From the NCBI GenBank assembly GCA_001600455.1, contig BCKC01000007.1, positions 3,474,019-3,538,018 on the forward strand: DNA of 64,000 nt. The letters run 5' to 3'. Of this stretch, positions 1 to 11,023 are shown piece after piece. The DNA is from Endocalyx cinctus (lineage: Eukaryota; Ascomycota; Sordariomycetes; Amphisphaeriales; Apiosporaceae). Below the pieces are notes generated by a model. The model was not told the origin of the DNA. It saw only the letters and a program-made list of their open reading frames with translations, and searched no databases. Numbering within the stretch: the first letter of the stretch is position 1; every line of letters begins with the position of its first letter. Position numbers and translations under genes: made by a program.

Positions 1-2178
1 TATTCATTTATTTTTATGTCAACGTCGTTTCAATTCCACATTCCACACAGTGGAAGAAAAAAAAAACATTCTTTTTTGCCAACTCATCTGTACCTCACCG
101 CCCTTTGTGAAGTATTCATATTTTCTCTTCTCTCGAAATAGACCCGCAGATGCTTGCTAGGATAAATAGAAAGAGAAGGAAAAAGACAACGCACATTTTT
201 ACAAAGGAGGGGTGGTTGGTTTTTTTCTTTGTTCCTCTCTCTCTTCATCCGCCCCGCCCCTTTTTTTCGACAAGAGAAAAAAAAAACTAAACCTAGCTAA
301 GCAAGAAATCGTCGTCCCATAGTAAGTACCTAGGTAGGTATTTACCGTACGTGTATGTATAATAGTTATCGTGATAGTATCTAATTGTCTGGCGAAAGGC
401 CATCGTGATCATGGATCGCGGGACGGGTTCCGAGGTTCTAAAATATCTACGCTATGATAGTATAGTTAGGTTTAGCTGAGTATATCACGATCGGGGCTAC
501 AACAAAAAAANAAAAAAAAAAAAAAAAAAAACTGATTTTCGGGTTGAGAGTTGATTGAACAGAGGATTATTTTTTGTTCGAGGTCGAGGGGCATTCAAGA
601 GGGGGAATGAGGAGGGTTTGTGCGTAAATACCCCCCCTCAGATGGATTGCTAACTAGGATCTGCTCTTTTAGTACATGGTTAGCCGCAGATTGCGTGGAT
701 CATCTGCGCGAAGGGCCGCAGGGACCTGTTTTCTTCAGCTTTCTATGGTGTCTGGAAGTGTACCTTACTTCATAGGCCTAGCTGGGATGAACTTGGCAGA
801 TGGAGACAAAAGAAGAAAAAAAAAAAAGATCAGGAGAGGGAAGAGGGAATAGTGTACGTATAAAGAAAAGATGGATACACCTACGGACGCACGCGACCTT
901 TTTTTTTTTTTGGCCTTTTCATAGAGGTATTCTAACATGTGCCATGTTATATTTTGATGATGAAAACTTATAGAATTATTGGATCTTAGATAATGGGGAT
1001 CATTTATAACGTCTTTTTTATTTTTCTAGTGCCGAAGAAGTGATACTGTAGATACATATATTTTCAACAAGAATATACAAGAGATCTTTAGGAATGATGT
1101 AATATGCATAAGGTCTAAACTGGCATTGGATGCAATGGATATGTATGACCACTTGCACATGCACATGTATTCATGGATATACTATGTCCACGGGTACTAT
1201 GTATAAATACCTAATACAGTAGCTCATCTACCTTATTAGGTACTGCCTAGGTACTGCCTAGGTACGTACTTACCCTAAGTTAGGTACCTTAGCAGCTTAG
1301 GTAGATACCTAGGTACTTAAAGTATCCATTATTTCAGCCCACCGTTATCGTCTATCGTCTACTATTTCCGTTACTTCTCTTACTTCCATACAGCGAAGAA
1401 AATAAAATATGAAAAATAAGAAATATATATGACAGGTGGCATATTTGAATATATCTATATCCATATAGATTTTATTTCCATACTTCTGACATATAAGATT
1501 CTGTATAGATAAAAGGTTTTTAAAAGAATTCAAAGGAGAGCCATTAAAATCCCTGGCTAAAATTAAATTTTATAAGCTTGGAACCCACTTTCTAGGTTAG
1601 TCTACTTACAAGTACATACACTAAGTACCTTATCCACTCCTGCCTTCCACTGATCTCTCCGGGTCTGATAGGGCCACCTTTGATCAAATTCCTAAAATGT
1701 GAATTACATGAATATCACACAACCTTTTTTTTTTTTTTAATTATTATTTATTTATTTATTTTTATTTTATTTTTGTTACTTGAACTTTTTCTTAAGAAAC
1801 AAGATAAAAAAAAAAAAAAAAAGTTTCTAAACGCGATGACCATCGTTTGATAATTGTTTTAATTACTTTTCTTTGATGATATTATTCGTTTCCAGGTATT
1901 TCCTACGCGAACGATCCTTTCAGTCACCTATCATCCTCCGACTCTAGAAAGCCCAGTTCATCCAGCCCACTCTTCAACAGTTGCGGCCGATCGAATAAGA
2001 GAGAAGAAAACATAAAGAGAAAGTAACTACGTCCTAAACACGTGCTTCTATTGCGCCGGGGGGAAAAAAGGATCAAAAAGCTTGAAAATAAAATAATAAA
2101 AAAGGACAAGATAAAAAGAAAAATCGGCCAACCGCCTCGCTTTCTCGGCGCGGCAAATAGCCACTCACAAACGCGCCC
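1..2178. other. intergenic region, no gene seen
   Basis: No open reading frame with protein-like composition was found. The stretch holds many A and T homopolymers (a poly-A run near 503-530 with a single undetermined base at 511, T runs near 901 and 1723, an A run near 1808), CCTAGGTA-type motifs near 326-343 and 1231-1320, and a short inverted repeat near 684-708. The last few hundred bases are presumably the promoter of the ICE2-like gene. Confidence 0.6.
1231..1320. repeat. CCTAGGTA motif cluster
   Basis: Several copies of the palindrome-like CCTAGGTA and its variants (GCCTAGGTAC, ACCTAGGTAC, TTAGGTACCTTA) are packed together. The same motif family recurs at many intergenic places in the window and never inside a called exon. 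Function unknown. Confidence 0.55.
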
Positions 2179-3564
2179 ATGTGGTGGTTCTTTCGCATCG
2201 TCTCTAGCTCCGTCTTCCTCCTGACCATACTCTTATCCGTACCCATATCCTTTGATGTAGGGGGGCGCGACAGCGGTCTGGCCTACAGCCTCGCGCTGTT
2301 CGGCTTCTACTTCCTATACAGCTCCCTCAAGCTCGCCACCCCGGACAATTCGCGCGTCCGATGGACCGTCTCTAAGCTGTTTCAGACATCGCAGTGGGTC
2401 GTCATCCCCACCCTCCTCATCTGGTCTCTGCACAACTTCGCCGTCGACGCCTCCAGCACCACCGACTGGGTCTCCCGCACCATCGGTAGCCTGGGAAGCC
2501 AGAAACATGCTACCTGGACCGATTGGTTCTTCGGCAACGGAGGCTTGATCGAGTCCATTACCCTCGGCACTTGGGACAAGACCTTGCGTTACTCGAGCCC
2601 GGTCTTTCAGCTCGCCGAAGGCTTCTGCACCCTTCTCGTCATCCAAGCCGCCGGTCAAATATCAAGGTGGCTCGTTAACAGGAGGCGTAGCGATACCTGG
2701 ATCGTAAGTTCAAGTCATCGTCTAATTTCTCTCATCTCGCTCGTAATCTTAGTCAGCTAACCTATATCCCTTCTTTAGCTTATCCTCCTCATCATTTCCG
2801 CCTCCATCATCGGCAGCGCCCTTTATTTCTTGTGGAGGGTCGCGCTATTCCCATCCATCAATAGCATCGACGCTATCCTGATCGGTGTAACCGTAACCAC
2901 GGCATTCTTTCTCTGCGCCATAGGGATCGGATCCGGTCGTGGGAACCCGGTCGAGTCGTCGTTGCTGTTCGCGTACATCGTTCTTTGCGTCTACCAGATC
3001 TTCACCGATTACATGCAATCGGCCGAAGCCCGAGAAGCGGCCGCTCGGCAAGCTGCTAGTCAACCCGAATTCCCCCCGCTCCCGCCTATCATCATGGCGA
3101 GCTACTCGACCTTCCTCCATATCCTCGGATCCCTGCCCTCGGCCGTCTATTCTTCCCTCACTTTGCTCCACGCCGCTTTCCAGACCATCGCCCCGTCCGT
3201 CATGATCTCCCTAACCTACCGCATTATCGTCTTTTACTGCGCCACCCGGATAATACCGGCCGTCCGCGAATCCGGGGCCAGGGCCTTGATGGAAGAGCCG
3301 TCTCTGGACGACTCGGACGGGGCCAGCCAGCTCTTAGGCTTTCTCTCCTGGTTCTCGCCCTCCATATTAATCGCCGTGTATACGAGCCTCCTCCTGCAGC
3401 ACTTCTCTACTAGCGACAGCGACGAAGGGTGGACCCTGCGCGACGGCGACGCCGACGGTAACCTCTGGCGCTGGGTCAACGTCGCCGGCACCATGGGCTT
3501 GTACGCCATCGAACTTTACCTAGGAAAGGACGATGCGGATAGCTTACATTGGAAGACGGATTAA
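2179..3564 (+). CDS. ICE2: ICE2-family endoplasmic reticulum membrane protein
   Basis: Two exons, 2179-2703 and 2779-3564, separated by a 75-nt intron (GTAAGT donor, GCTAAC branch site, TTTAG acceptor) and encoding 436 residues. The protein is hydrophobic throughout. It opens with an N-terminal membrane segment and the family-like FDVGGRDSGLAYSLALF stretch; further hydrophobic segments follow around the intron and to the C terminus. From family knowledge, yeast Ice2 is a polytopic ER protein needed for cortical ER inheritance and for ER membrane lipid control. Length is close to that usual for filamentous fungi. The start is the first ATG and leads directly into the conserved N terminus. Assignment rests on recalled family similarity, not on a search. 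Confidence 0.85.
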
Positions 3565-4862
3565 AAGGAGAAGGGAAGAGGACGGGCATTCTTGCGATGT
3601 CGTAAAGATAATTGACGTATGAGGGGAATGGCAGAGAGGTTTAATACTTTTCCCGAAAAACTCGCATCCTATAAGCCTGGAGAAACGGAGACTTGCGGAG
3701 GGTTCTATTTGGCCCCCGTCGCGACACAATAACAACAACAAACAACCCCTTTTACTACATATGAGGCATGAATCTGGTTTGGCAAAAACAGGGGGAGTTC
3801 ACACAGCACTCGGCGTTTAGGGGTTGGTTTTATGGAAACCGTATACCATGGGGATTTTACATCCAACTTTTATTTTTTTGTCTTTTTTTTTGTTCTTTTT
3901 TTATTTACCAGTTTATTCACAATCTGTCTTATTCGTGCGTAGCGCAGAAAAGGAGAGAAGAAAGAAGAGCCATGCTACAAACTCTTGCTTCTTGTTCGAT
4001 CCCGTACCCAACCATTTCCATTTCTTATCATAACCCCTTTCCTCCCCTCCTCGTCTCTTCCTCTCTTTTGTCCGTTCCAAAGAGACAGAAACTATTACAC
4101 AAATAGCTTTCTATGATATGATATATTTGGGTTTTGGTCTGACTTGGGTTGGCATGGTCGACTTTTTGTCCCCCCTTTTTTTTTCCACGACAAGATGCGG
4201 TTGATATGAAAAGACGTCGCTTTTAATGTCGAAGGTGGGGAAGAGGGAAGGATGAGGGAGGGAGAGAAGGAGACGATCCTGGGCACTTATTAGGAGATGG
4301 GAAAAGAAAAGAAACTTAACTTTTTTTTAAAGCAGATGCGCGTTTATTTTATGTTACCAGCGGAATAAATACAGTACGTCTTTACGCAGGTACTTACTTA
4401 TTTAATAGTCAATCCCCACGACGATGGCTTTAATTTCATTTGAACGATAATGTAAAGTATGGTGTGAAGATGCGGTGTTTGTGGTAGTGAAGTACGTGTC
4501 GTGTCGTGAGATCTGAAGACGTATGTAGCAAACATGGAAGGAGTTATATCTGTGAGGGCATATCCATACTAATAACCTGGCGGTCTATTCCAAAGAGCTA
4601 GATATAATATCACTACGATTTTTTCTATACATGCATGCTATACTCGACGAAATGAATATATCAGCGTTATTCCTTGACGGAGCTTTTCAGATAGAAAAGG
4701 GATGCTCTATAATCTATATATCTCTCTATCTATACTTCTAGGCTTTCTTTTTCTTTCTTACGTCTCGTCTATTATAAAAATAAAAATAAAAAGTACGCAT
4801 TACGCATTCCTTTCTTTTCTCTTTAAGATCCCGGTTTCTTTTTTTGTTTTATATCAATTCTT
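3565..4862. other. intergenic region between convergent genes
   Basis: This holds the 3' flanks of the ICE2-like gene (+) and the HAD phosphatase gene (-). It contains T-rich and A-rich runs and small ORFs of low complexity only. No gene is supported. Confidence 0.6.
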
Positions 4863-5716
4863 TTAGTTGCCCACTTTCTCCTCAATCTCCTTAAGCTTAT
4901 CCCAAAACTCGTCCCAGTGGTACATGATAGCCAAGGCACCACATTCCTCCTTCAAGACGCGGACCATCTCGGCTTGCTTCTTCTCTCCGTCTTCTTCGTG
5001 CAGGTACGGTCCTACGTAACCCAGCAAAGGTATGCCGGCGTTTTTCGCAGCCGTTGCGCCTACGTTATTTTCACCACCCGTATATTAGCTTCTTCTATCC
5101 TCCGTTATAACCTTAGGTTGAGGGGGGGATACTTACCAGACCGAGAATCCTCGACGGCGACGCACTCCTCGGGCTTGAACCCCAACTTCTCGCAGGCGTG
5201 CAGGTAGATCTTCGGATCGGGTTTACTCGAGGGCGGCACCAGCGAGCTGGCGGCCGAGTAAATCCTGTCGCCGAAGAACCTCTCCTGATCCGTCTTCCGC
5301 ACCGAGGCCAGGACGCGGGGCATCGCGCTCGACGAGACGATCGCCATCGTATACTTCGCCTCGCCGGCCATCTTCTCGAGGACCGGGTCGACCCCTTCGC
5401 AGGGCGCGCATTTTTCCGCCAGGCGGTCGCAGATGGCCGAGAGCTCGCGCGAGACGTACGCGTCCACCTCGGCCGGGTCCATGACGAAGTCGTGCTTCGC
5501 CTGCAGCCGCTTCAGCAGGTTGCCGAAGTTGAGCCCGACGTAGTCGCGCATCATCGTCGGCCCGTCGTAGTAACCCTGCGACGCCGTGCCCGGCTTGAAG
5601 ATGCCCCGGGCCCCGAGGATCTCGTTGGCGAGCGAGGCGCAGCCTTCGAAGGCGATGTCTTCCGACAGGACGAGCGTGTTGTCGCAGTCGAAGAGGATGG
5701 CTTTTATGGGAGACAT
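4863..5716 (-). CDS. HAD-superfamily hydrolase (phosphatase)
   Basis: Exons read 5716-5137 then 5059-4863, with a 77-nt intron (5136-5060; GTAAGT donor, GCTAAT branch, CGTAG acceptor), giving 258 residues. All four HAD motifs are visible. Motif I is FDCDNTL, with the nucleophile Asp10 and the acid/base Asp12. A conserved Ser lies in AIVSSSAMP (motif II), a Lys in SSKPDPKIY (motif III), and the acidic pair in VEDSRSGATAAKNAG (motif IV, rebuilt only after splicing). The cap sits between motifs I and II (C1-type layout). This pattern belongs to small-molecule phosphatases of the beta-phosphoglucomutase / 2-deoxyglucose-6-phosphatase group; the substrate cannot be told from sequence. No targeting signal is evident, so a cytosolic location is inferred. 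Confidence 0.85.
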
Positions 5717-7142
5717 TTTTTTGGGGAGGGGGGTTGGTGTTTTATATATATATATATATATATAATTCTATTTATTTATTTATTTCTTAAAAATTTTGTG
5801 TCGCTGTTTTGGAAAAACCCCGCGCTTAGAAGAAGTTTTAGGTAGATACGAAAATGCACGTATTTCAATTATGACGTAATAAGGAGCTTTCCGAAGCGAG
5901 CGGGTAAAAGAGAAGAGAGAGAGGAACGGATCCTCGAGGAAAGTATGAATGAATGCCTTAATAAACAATTAATTCCATAAAAATAATAGGAGGACGAATC
6001 AAAAAAATAGAGATCTATCTTTTCTTTTTCTTATTTTCTAATCGAGAGGAGAAAGGGGGGAGAGAGGAAGAGAGAGAGAGTCAGAAAAAGCAAAGACAAG
6101 AGAAAAAGCGAATTGAAAACCGCGCATCCCATCTCCACAACTACGTAACGTTAGGTATGGGGATAGGATACGGGGATGATCGCCGCTGCAACTTCTCGTA
6201 CATCTGAAAAAAAAAGCAAAAGAGAGAGAGGTCCACTTTACATTACTTACTTTTAACCTGTCGTTTCTCTTGTTAACGTCGCACATGGATTCTTCCAAGC
6301 TCGATCGCGAAAGATGTTTGTTTTATTTGTCGCTTCGTTACTCTAGTTCCAAGGAAAGACCTTGTTATGTACAGCAGAAATGACAGGCGAAGAGGGAGTA
6401 CAAAAGGAGAAGGAGGGGGGAGGGCAGGTTCCGAAGTAACGGGTACGGGAACGGGCCGTTGTGACGTTCCTACATCGGACGTAGAACGGAATCTATTCTT
6501 GTTTTATTCGTTTGTAAGTTTACTTGTTCATGCATCGTTTTCAGTAGTATCGGATATGAACTTGCTCAAGGTTCAAGCCAAGACCCGGTTTAACGAGATT
6601 GAGTTATCTGCAAAGAACGCAGTGAAAAGTGGCAGAGACTAGGTCAGATACTCGTGATAGAAGCATGGCCGTAAACGCATTACAGCCATTCGTCTATTCA
6701 AATATCAAAATTCCGATTACGTGTTTCGAGAATGATCTACACTAGCTGGAAGTCATCAATCACTACAAGTCACGTTGAGGGAAGAAGAAGTGTGTGGTAA
6801 GAGGGCCCCAAATCCTCGAAATAGGAGGGGTTCGTCATGTTCAAGTATCCTGTCCAGTAAAGACAAGGGGAAATGTCACATTAAAAAGAAAAAAAATCAA
6901 ATCATGTGCAAACCAGACAGACCCAATTTGAATCAATCCTAATAAAACCGTTCTCGACCCCATGCTCGATGCCATCCCGACAGAGCTTTTGCAACCGTCA
7001 AAACCAGCCGTTGACACTCCTCATTTGTTAATTTTCTGCAATTTTTTTTGTTTCTTTTAAAGAGTGTCGAAATTTGAATTGCTCAATACTCGTAATATTT
7101 TTTTTTGTTGTGATTTATTTTCTTCTGTTGATATACGCCGTC
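5717..7142. other. intergenic region, one weak small spliced ORF
   Basis: It contains a (TA)n run near 5742-5764 followed by TTTA repeats, purine-rich tracts near 6040-6110, and the weak two-exon candidate at 6141-6280 listed separately. Nothing else gene-like was seen. Confidence 0.5.
6141..6280 (-). other. possible small two-exon ORF or terminal exons
   Basis: On the minus strand, a 32-codon reading beginning ATGTGCGAC near 6280 runs to a perfect GTAAGT donor (intron 6250-6204, 47 nt), a polypyrimidine tract ending TTTCAG, and a phase-matched second exon ending TAG at 6141-6143. The encoded peptide is basic and helix-like (KRNDRLKMYEKLQRR), like the tail of a coiled-coil protein. No convincing upstream exon or branch site was found, and the intron is very short. 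It could be chance. Confidence 0.2.
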
Positions 7143-7876
7143 TCAGAAAGCAGGACTGGGTTTAGTTTTACCACTACCGCTCAAGACGTCATCTACGAGG
7201 CCGTGCAAAAGGTTGGTGAGCATGTTGGGCTCCTGATCGGCCGGTTCGCCTTCGTAGGCGAATCCGAGGTTGACGTCCATCGTCCTGGACTCGACGCTAG
7301 CCTGTCCGTAGGAGGTGACGGACTCGGGGGTAGCGGCCACGATGGTGGGCACCGACGTGGAGACTTCCTCCACTTCGGCTTCGCGGCGAGTCATGAAGCT
7401 GTCGGGAAGAAGAGGCACCTGAAGGGAATCGAACGGATTGCTCTTGGACCCTTCGAGGGCGGCGGAACCCGGGAAGACGATGTGGTCGATAGTGGCGGCG
7501 CCGCCGTCTACATTCTGGGCGGCACTCGAATTGAAAGTTTGCATCAAACGGAGCTTGCGAGGTGCGGGATGAGGTCTGTTCGACGAACGTGTGTAAAGGT
7601 GGCGAGGGTGCTGATGATCGCGGGGAATCGTACGTTAGTCACGTCGTACGATGGGGTACCGGGGATCGACCCGTTCCATAATACTCGGCATATAGCACTA
7701 CTTACATCGGGGTCTATATTCCTCTCCTTGAGGAGGTCCGCATATTTACGTGAAAGAGGAACCGAGGTTTTTGAAGATGTGATGAGTGTGGTAGACTTGG
7801 GTACAGCCGCGGGCGTAACCGTGCTGATAGACCGAGCGAACTTCGCAACGGGAGCAGTAAGACGAGGTCCAGACAT
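7143..7876 (-). CDS. conserved-looking protein of unknown function, probably mitochondrial
   Basis: Two exons, 7876-7706 and 7610-7143, with a 95-nt intron (GTAAGT donor, GACTAAC branch, ATCAG acceptor), give 212 residues. I do not recognise the family. The first 35 residues are rich in Arg, Ser, Thr, Ala and Pro with almost no acidic residues (MSGPRLTAPVAKFARSIST), as in a mitochondrial presequence. The segment spanning the splice junction (LLKERNIDPDHPRHLYTRSS) is compact and charged, and the C-terminal half is acidic. I chose the ATG at 7876; an in-frame upstream TTG is not a likely start. The phase-correct splice in which both exons read as protein is the main support for a real gene. Confidence 0.65.
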
Positions 7877-10800
7877 ATTAGATATGTGACTATTATGTAC
7901 GATATAAATCCGCAAAAAAGCAATGATTAAAATAATAAGAAGGTTTTTGACTACGAAGATTCGAGGTTAGTTAACTCGATATATACGTAGTGTATGAGGG
8001 ATATCGGAAAGATAAAGTAAGTAGGATCTAGGAGGAGAGGTGTGTAGGGGGATGAGATGGGAATAATAAACTAATTATCCGGAGGTCCGGATAGTCTGGA
8101 TGGGCTGATAATTATGGGAGGAAGGGTTTAGAGCTACCCTCCCCATCTACTACATGAATCTGTAATGATACTCCCGAGAGAGGGGCGCTTTTGGCTTACT
8201 GCGTATGGATGAGGAGAAGGATGGGGTGTAATGACTTAGAGTTTGAGTGGCCGACGCCCGTTTTAGATGTGTTGTACAGCGCTACTGCAGGTGTGTTGCT
8301 TGTATTGGAGATGATAGACCGACTTACTTGCTAAGAACCCGGCACTTAGTCAATATATAGATGTATATACGAAGGTAGGTAGGTATAATAGAGGACGGAT
8401 AGATTGATAATAAATAAGGAATATTAAAAAAGAGTATTTGGATGAATCGGATGGTAGGTGAGGTAGTATTATATATGTAAATCCGTAAATCCGTACGTAA
8501 TGGAGAGGGAGGGAACGGGAGAGCTTTAAAGTGAAGCTTTATCGATAGGTACGTAAATGACTTTATGTATTAACAAAGCTGTCACATTAAGAGTGTCTTA
8601 TATGTATAATATCCCGGGGTCGTGTTACAGGCAAATAAACAGATCAGCAGGAAAAGATGGGAAGAAATCAAAAAAAGAACAAGATCAAGATCAACACGGG
8701 ATGTTCTTACATTTGAAGCATCAGGTTTATACGAGGGTTTCGGGCATTGGGTTTATCGTTGTTTCTCCTATTTGTAACTACACTAACTCACGGATGGCCA
8801 AGAGTAGTATAAAATGGTAGGTTTATGCACATAAGCATACGTGGAGGTGGGAACTTGGAGATAAACTGTAGCTATTGTCTCACCCGTTGGGAAAAAGGGA
8901 AAAGGGAGCTGTGACCGCTATAAGGCCAAATATACACGTGCCCGGTCGATATCCCTGTTCTTCCTGGCAGGTCCCTTATGATGATTTTAACTAGAATCAG
9001 CTTAGTAGTCAAGTCAACAATTTGACGTGACCCAATCATGGTGCGGTTGATTTTCATCACAAGCATTTCCGGCGTCCGGGCCCCGGGCGGTACCTGGCCC
9101 AGCCCCATTTAACTGCGCATTTCACCATTGTTCTAGAATGGACAGGCTTTCGTGTAAACAGGGTACTCGAGACGAGCTTCCATGCGCAAAGATATATATA
9201 TATATACCATATCATATACCATCTTAAGATCTTATGATCATCGTTAAACTTATGTTTGGAAACAGGTTGGCACGATGGGTTGCCTCTCGCCGTGAGATAT
9301 TTTCTGAGCTGTTACGCTTTTTTGAAAGGTTGAGCCAAGAAATGCACTGATCTTCATGGAATGAAGAGAGTATGAAGTTGTCACCGCTACAAAATCCAAG
9401 ATATCGGTGTAGTATCTATCTCATGATCCTTCAGTATTGAAAATGGATCTCAACAGGGATAGAAAGGATTAGCGTATTAGTGTTAAATCCGTTTATTCTT
9501 TTTTTTCTCTCTTCTTTCTCTGATTACGACCTCAACCTGAAGTCCCGCTATCGGAACCAGCTATTCCTGGTAATTACCGTTCGAGAGCTGGTTATCGAGA
9601 ACTTCTGTCTTACTAAACCTTGATATTGGAAAAAAGGGTGCTCATTTAACCAAGCTTTAGTTGAAAAGCCTCCTAATCGCTAGCCACCGTAATTTATTTA
9701 ATTTTATGAATTGTTTATTTGTTTATTTGGTCATTTATTTATTTGTTTATTTACTATTGATTTCGCTACCTAAATCAGTAACCGAAATAATATTTATTGA
9801 CGCTAAAGGGACAAGTGACTTTATTGCTTGTTGTGAGGCAACCTGGGGAAGCCGACCCAAGAAATACCCAAAGCGCATGGTTGAGATTGTCGCATCTACG
9901 TTGTTTTATTGTTTTGTCAACGTGGATACCGATCTTCATCTCATCCTGGCATTCGCATACAAGGTATTAGAGAGATTTTACCTATTATTAGTGTAACGGA
10001 GACAAAATAGGTACAGCTACTCCGTACACGTACACTACGTGTACCGGTTGGTGGACTGGTGGGTAAGATTGATTGATTTTCCTAATTATCATGCGGAATT
10101 CCGCTCTTTTTTTACTACCTCTCGTTATCTCTCCCTCTCTCAACTCCGACGATCACACCGGATTTGATTTGAGAAAAAAAAAAAAATAAAACACACCTCC
10201 CAGAGATATCGAGTAGATACCTCCTAAAAGTGCGGTGCGGGACCCCGATGCCTCAATTGAGTGTCGGTGAGCTGACCGTATTTGGCTCAACGCCGGAAGC
10301 CTCTCGAAGAATTGGGAAATTTAAAATAGTGGTCAGGTCAGATAAGGGATGAAGAACTCGACTCAAAAAAGAAGAACAAAAAAAACCTCACGATACCGTA
10401 TATGGTTAATGACTACTTAGTATACGCCATCATCTGCTACCACTCAGCTTTCCAAATGGCAACTACGTGTTATCGAGAGGAATTATGACGACAGCATGTA
10501 ACATTCTTACACTACCCGTAATAGATAGGATCCTCAAGGAGGTGACGCCAAGATCAAGATAATGACCAAGCCGATACTAAAATCAAAGATAAATTGAACA
10601 AAAAATTAGTAAACAGATAGATGAGGTCGTTTCTCGGCCGTAAGTCAATCAGCAGCTCTCGGCCGGAGACCGGGTCCCCGGAATGTGTAAAGTGTCAAGA
10701 AAATCAAGAATACCCCGAACCATCCTAATTGCTCGTTAATATCAATCCCGTAATTACAATAATTACTCGAGGAATTACTAGAAATAAATGATACTTAAGT

Positions 10801-11023
10801 TAGATTCCATCAATTATCACGAGTTGACACTCTTAAATTCTGATTGAGTGGAGACCATCGTCACGAGGAGATGCTAACTTGAAGTCCAGACCAAAGCACT
10901 AATAAGCACATGAGTAGGGATTATAACATAGATCAACAGCTCATAAAACTACTTTAAAAACATACATATATATATATAGGGTCATAAAAGGAGAAAACTC
11001 TTTCTCTATTTCTCTCTCTCTTT
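7877..11023. other. gene-free 3.1 kb region
   Basis: Only short ORFs of random composition occur. A (TA)n run lies near 9190-9206, and A/T-rich repeats such as TTTATTTG copies near 9700-9750. No RNA gene, transposase or splice-linked coding segments were recognised. Confidence 0.55.

Noticed and set aside
684..708. Inverted repeat CGCAGAT...ATCTGCG as a possible regulatory RNA hairpin.
   Set aside because: It is a short, isolated stem with no neighbouring gene or conserved context; expected by chance in this length of spacer.
5198..5845. A 215-codon plus-strand ORF.
   Set aside because: It lies antisense to the HAD phosphatase exon and is Arg-rich and domain-free.
7074..7889. A 271-codon plus-strand ORF.
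   Set aside because: It is antisense to a spliced minus-strand gene with better splice and composition evidence.
9661..9996. A 111-codon plus-strand ORF beginning with Leu/Tyr/Val-rich repeats.
   Set aside because: It has no ATG start at its beginning, it is low in complexity, and no family is recognised.
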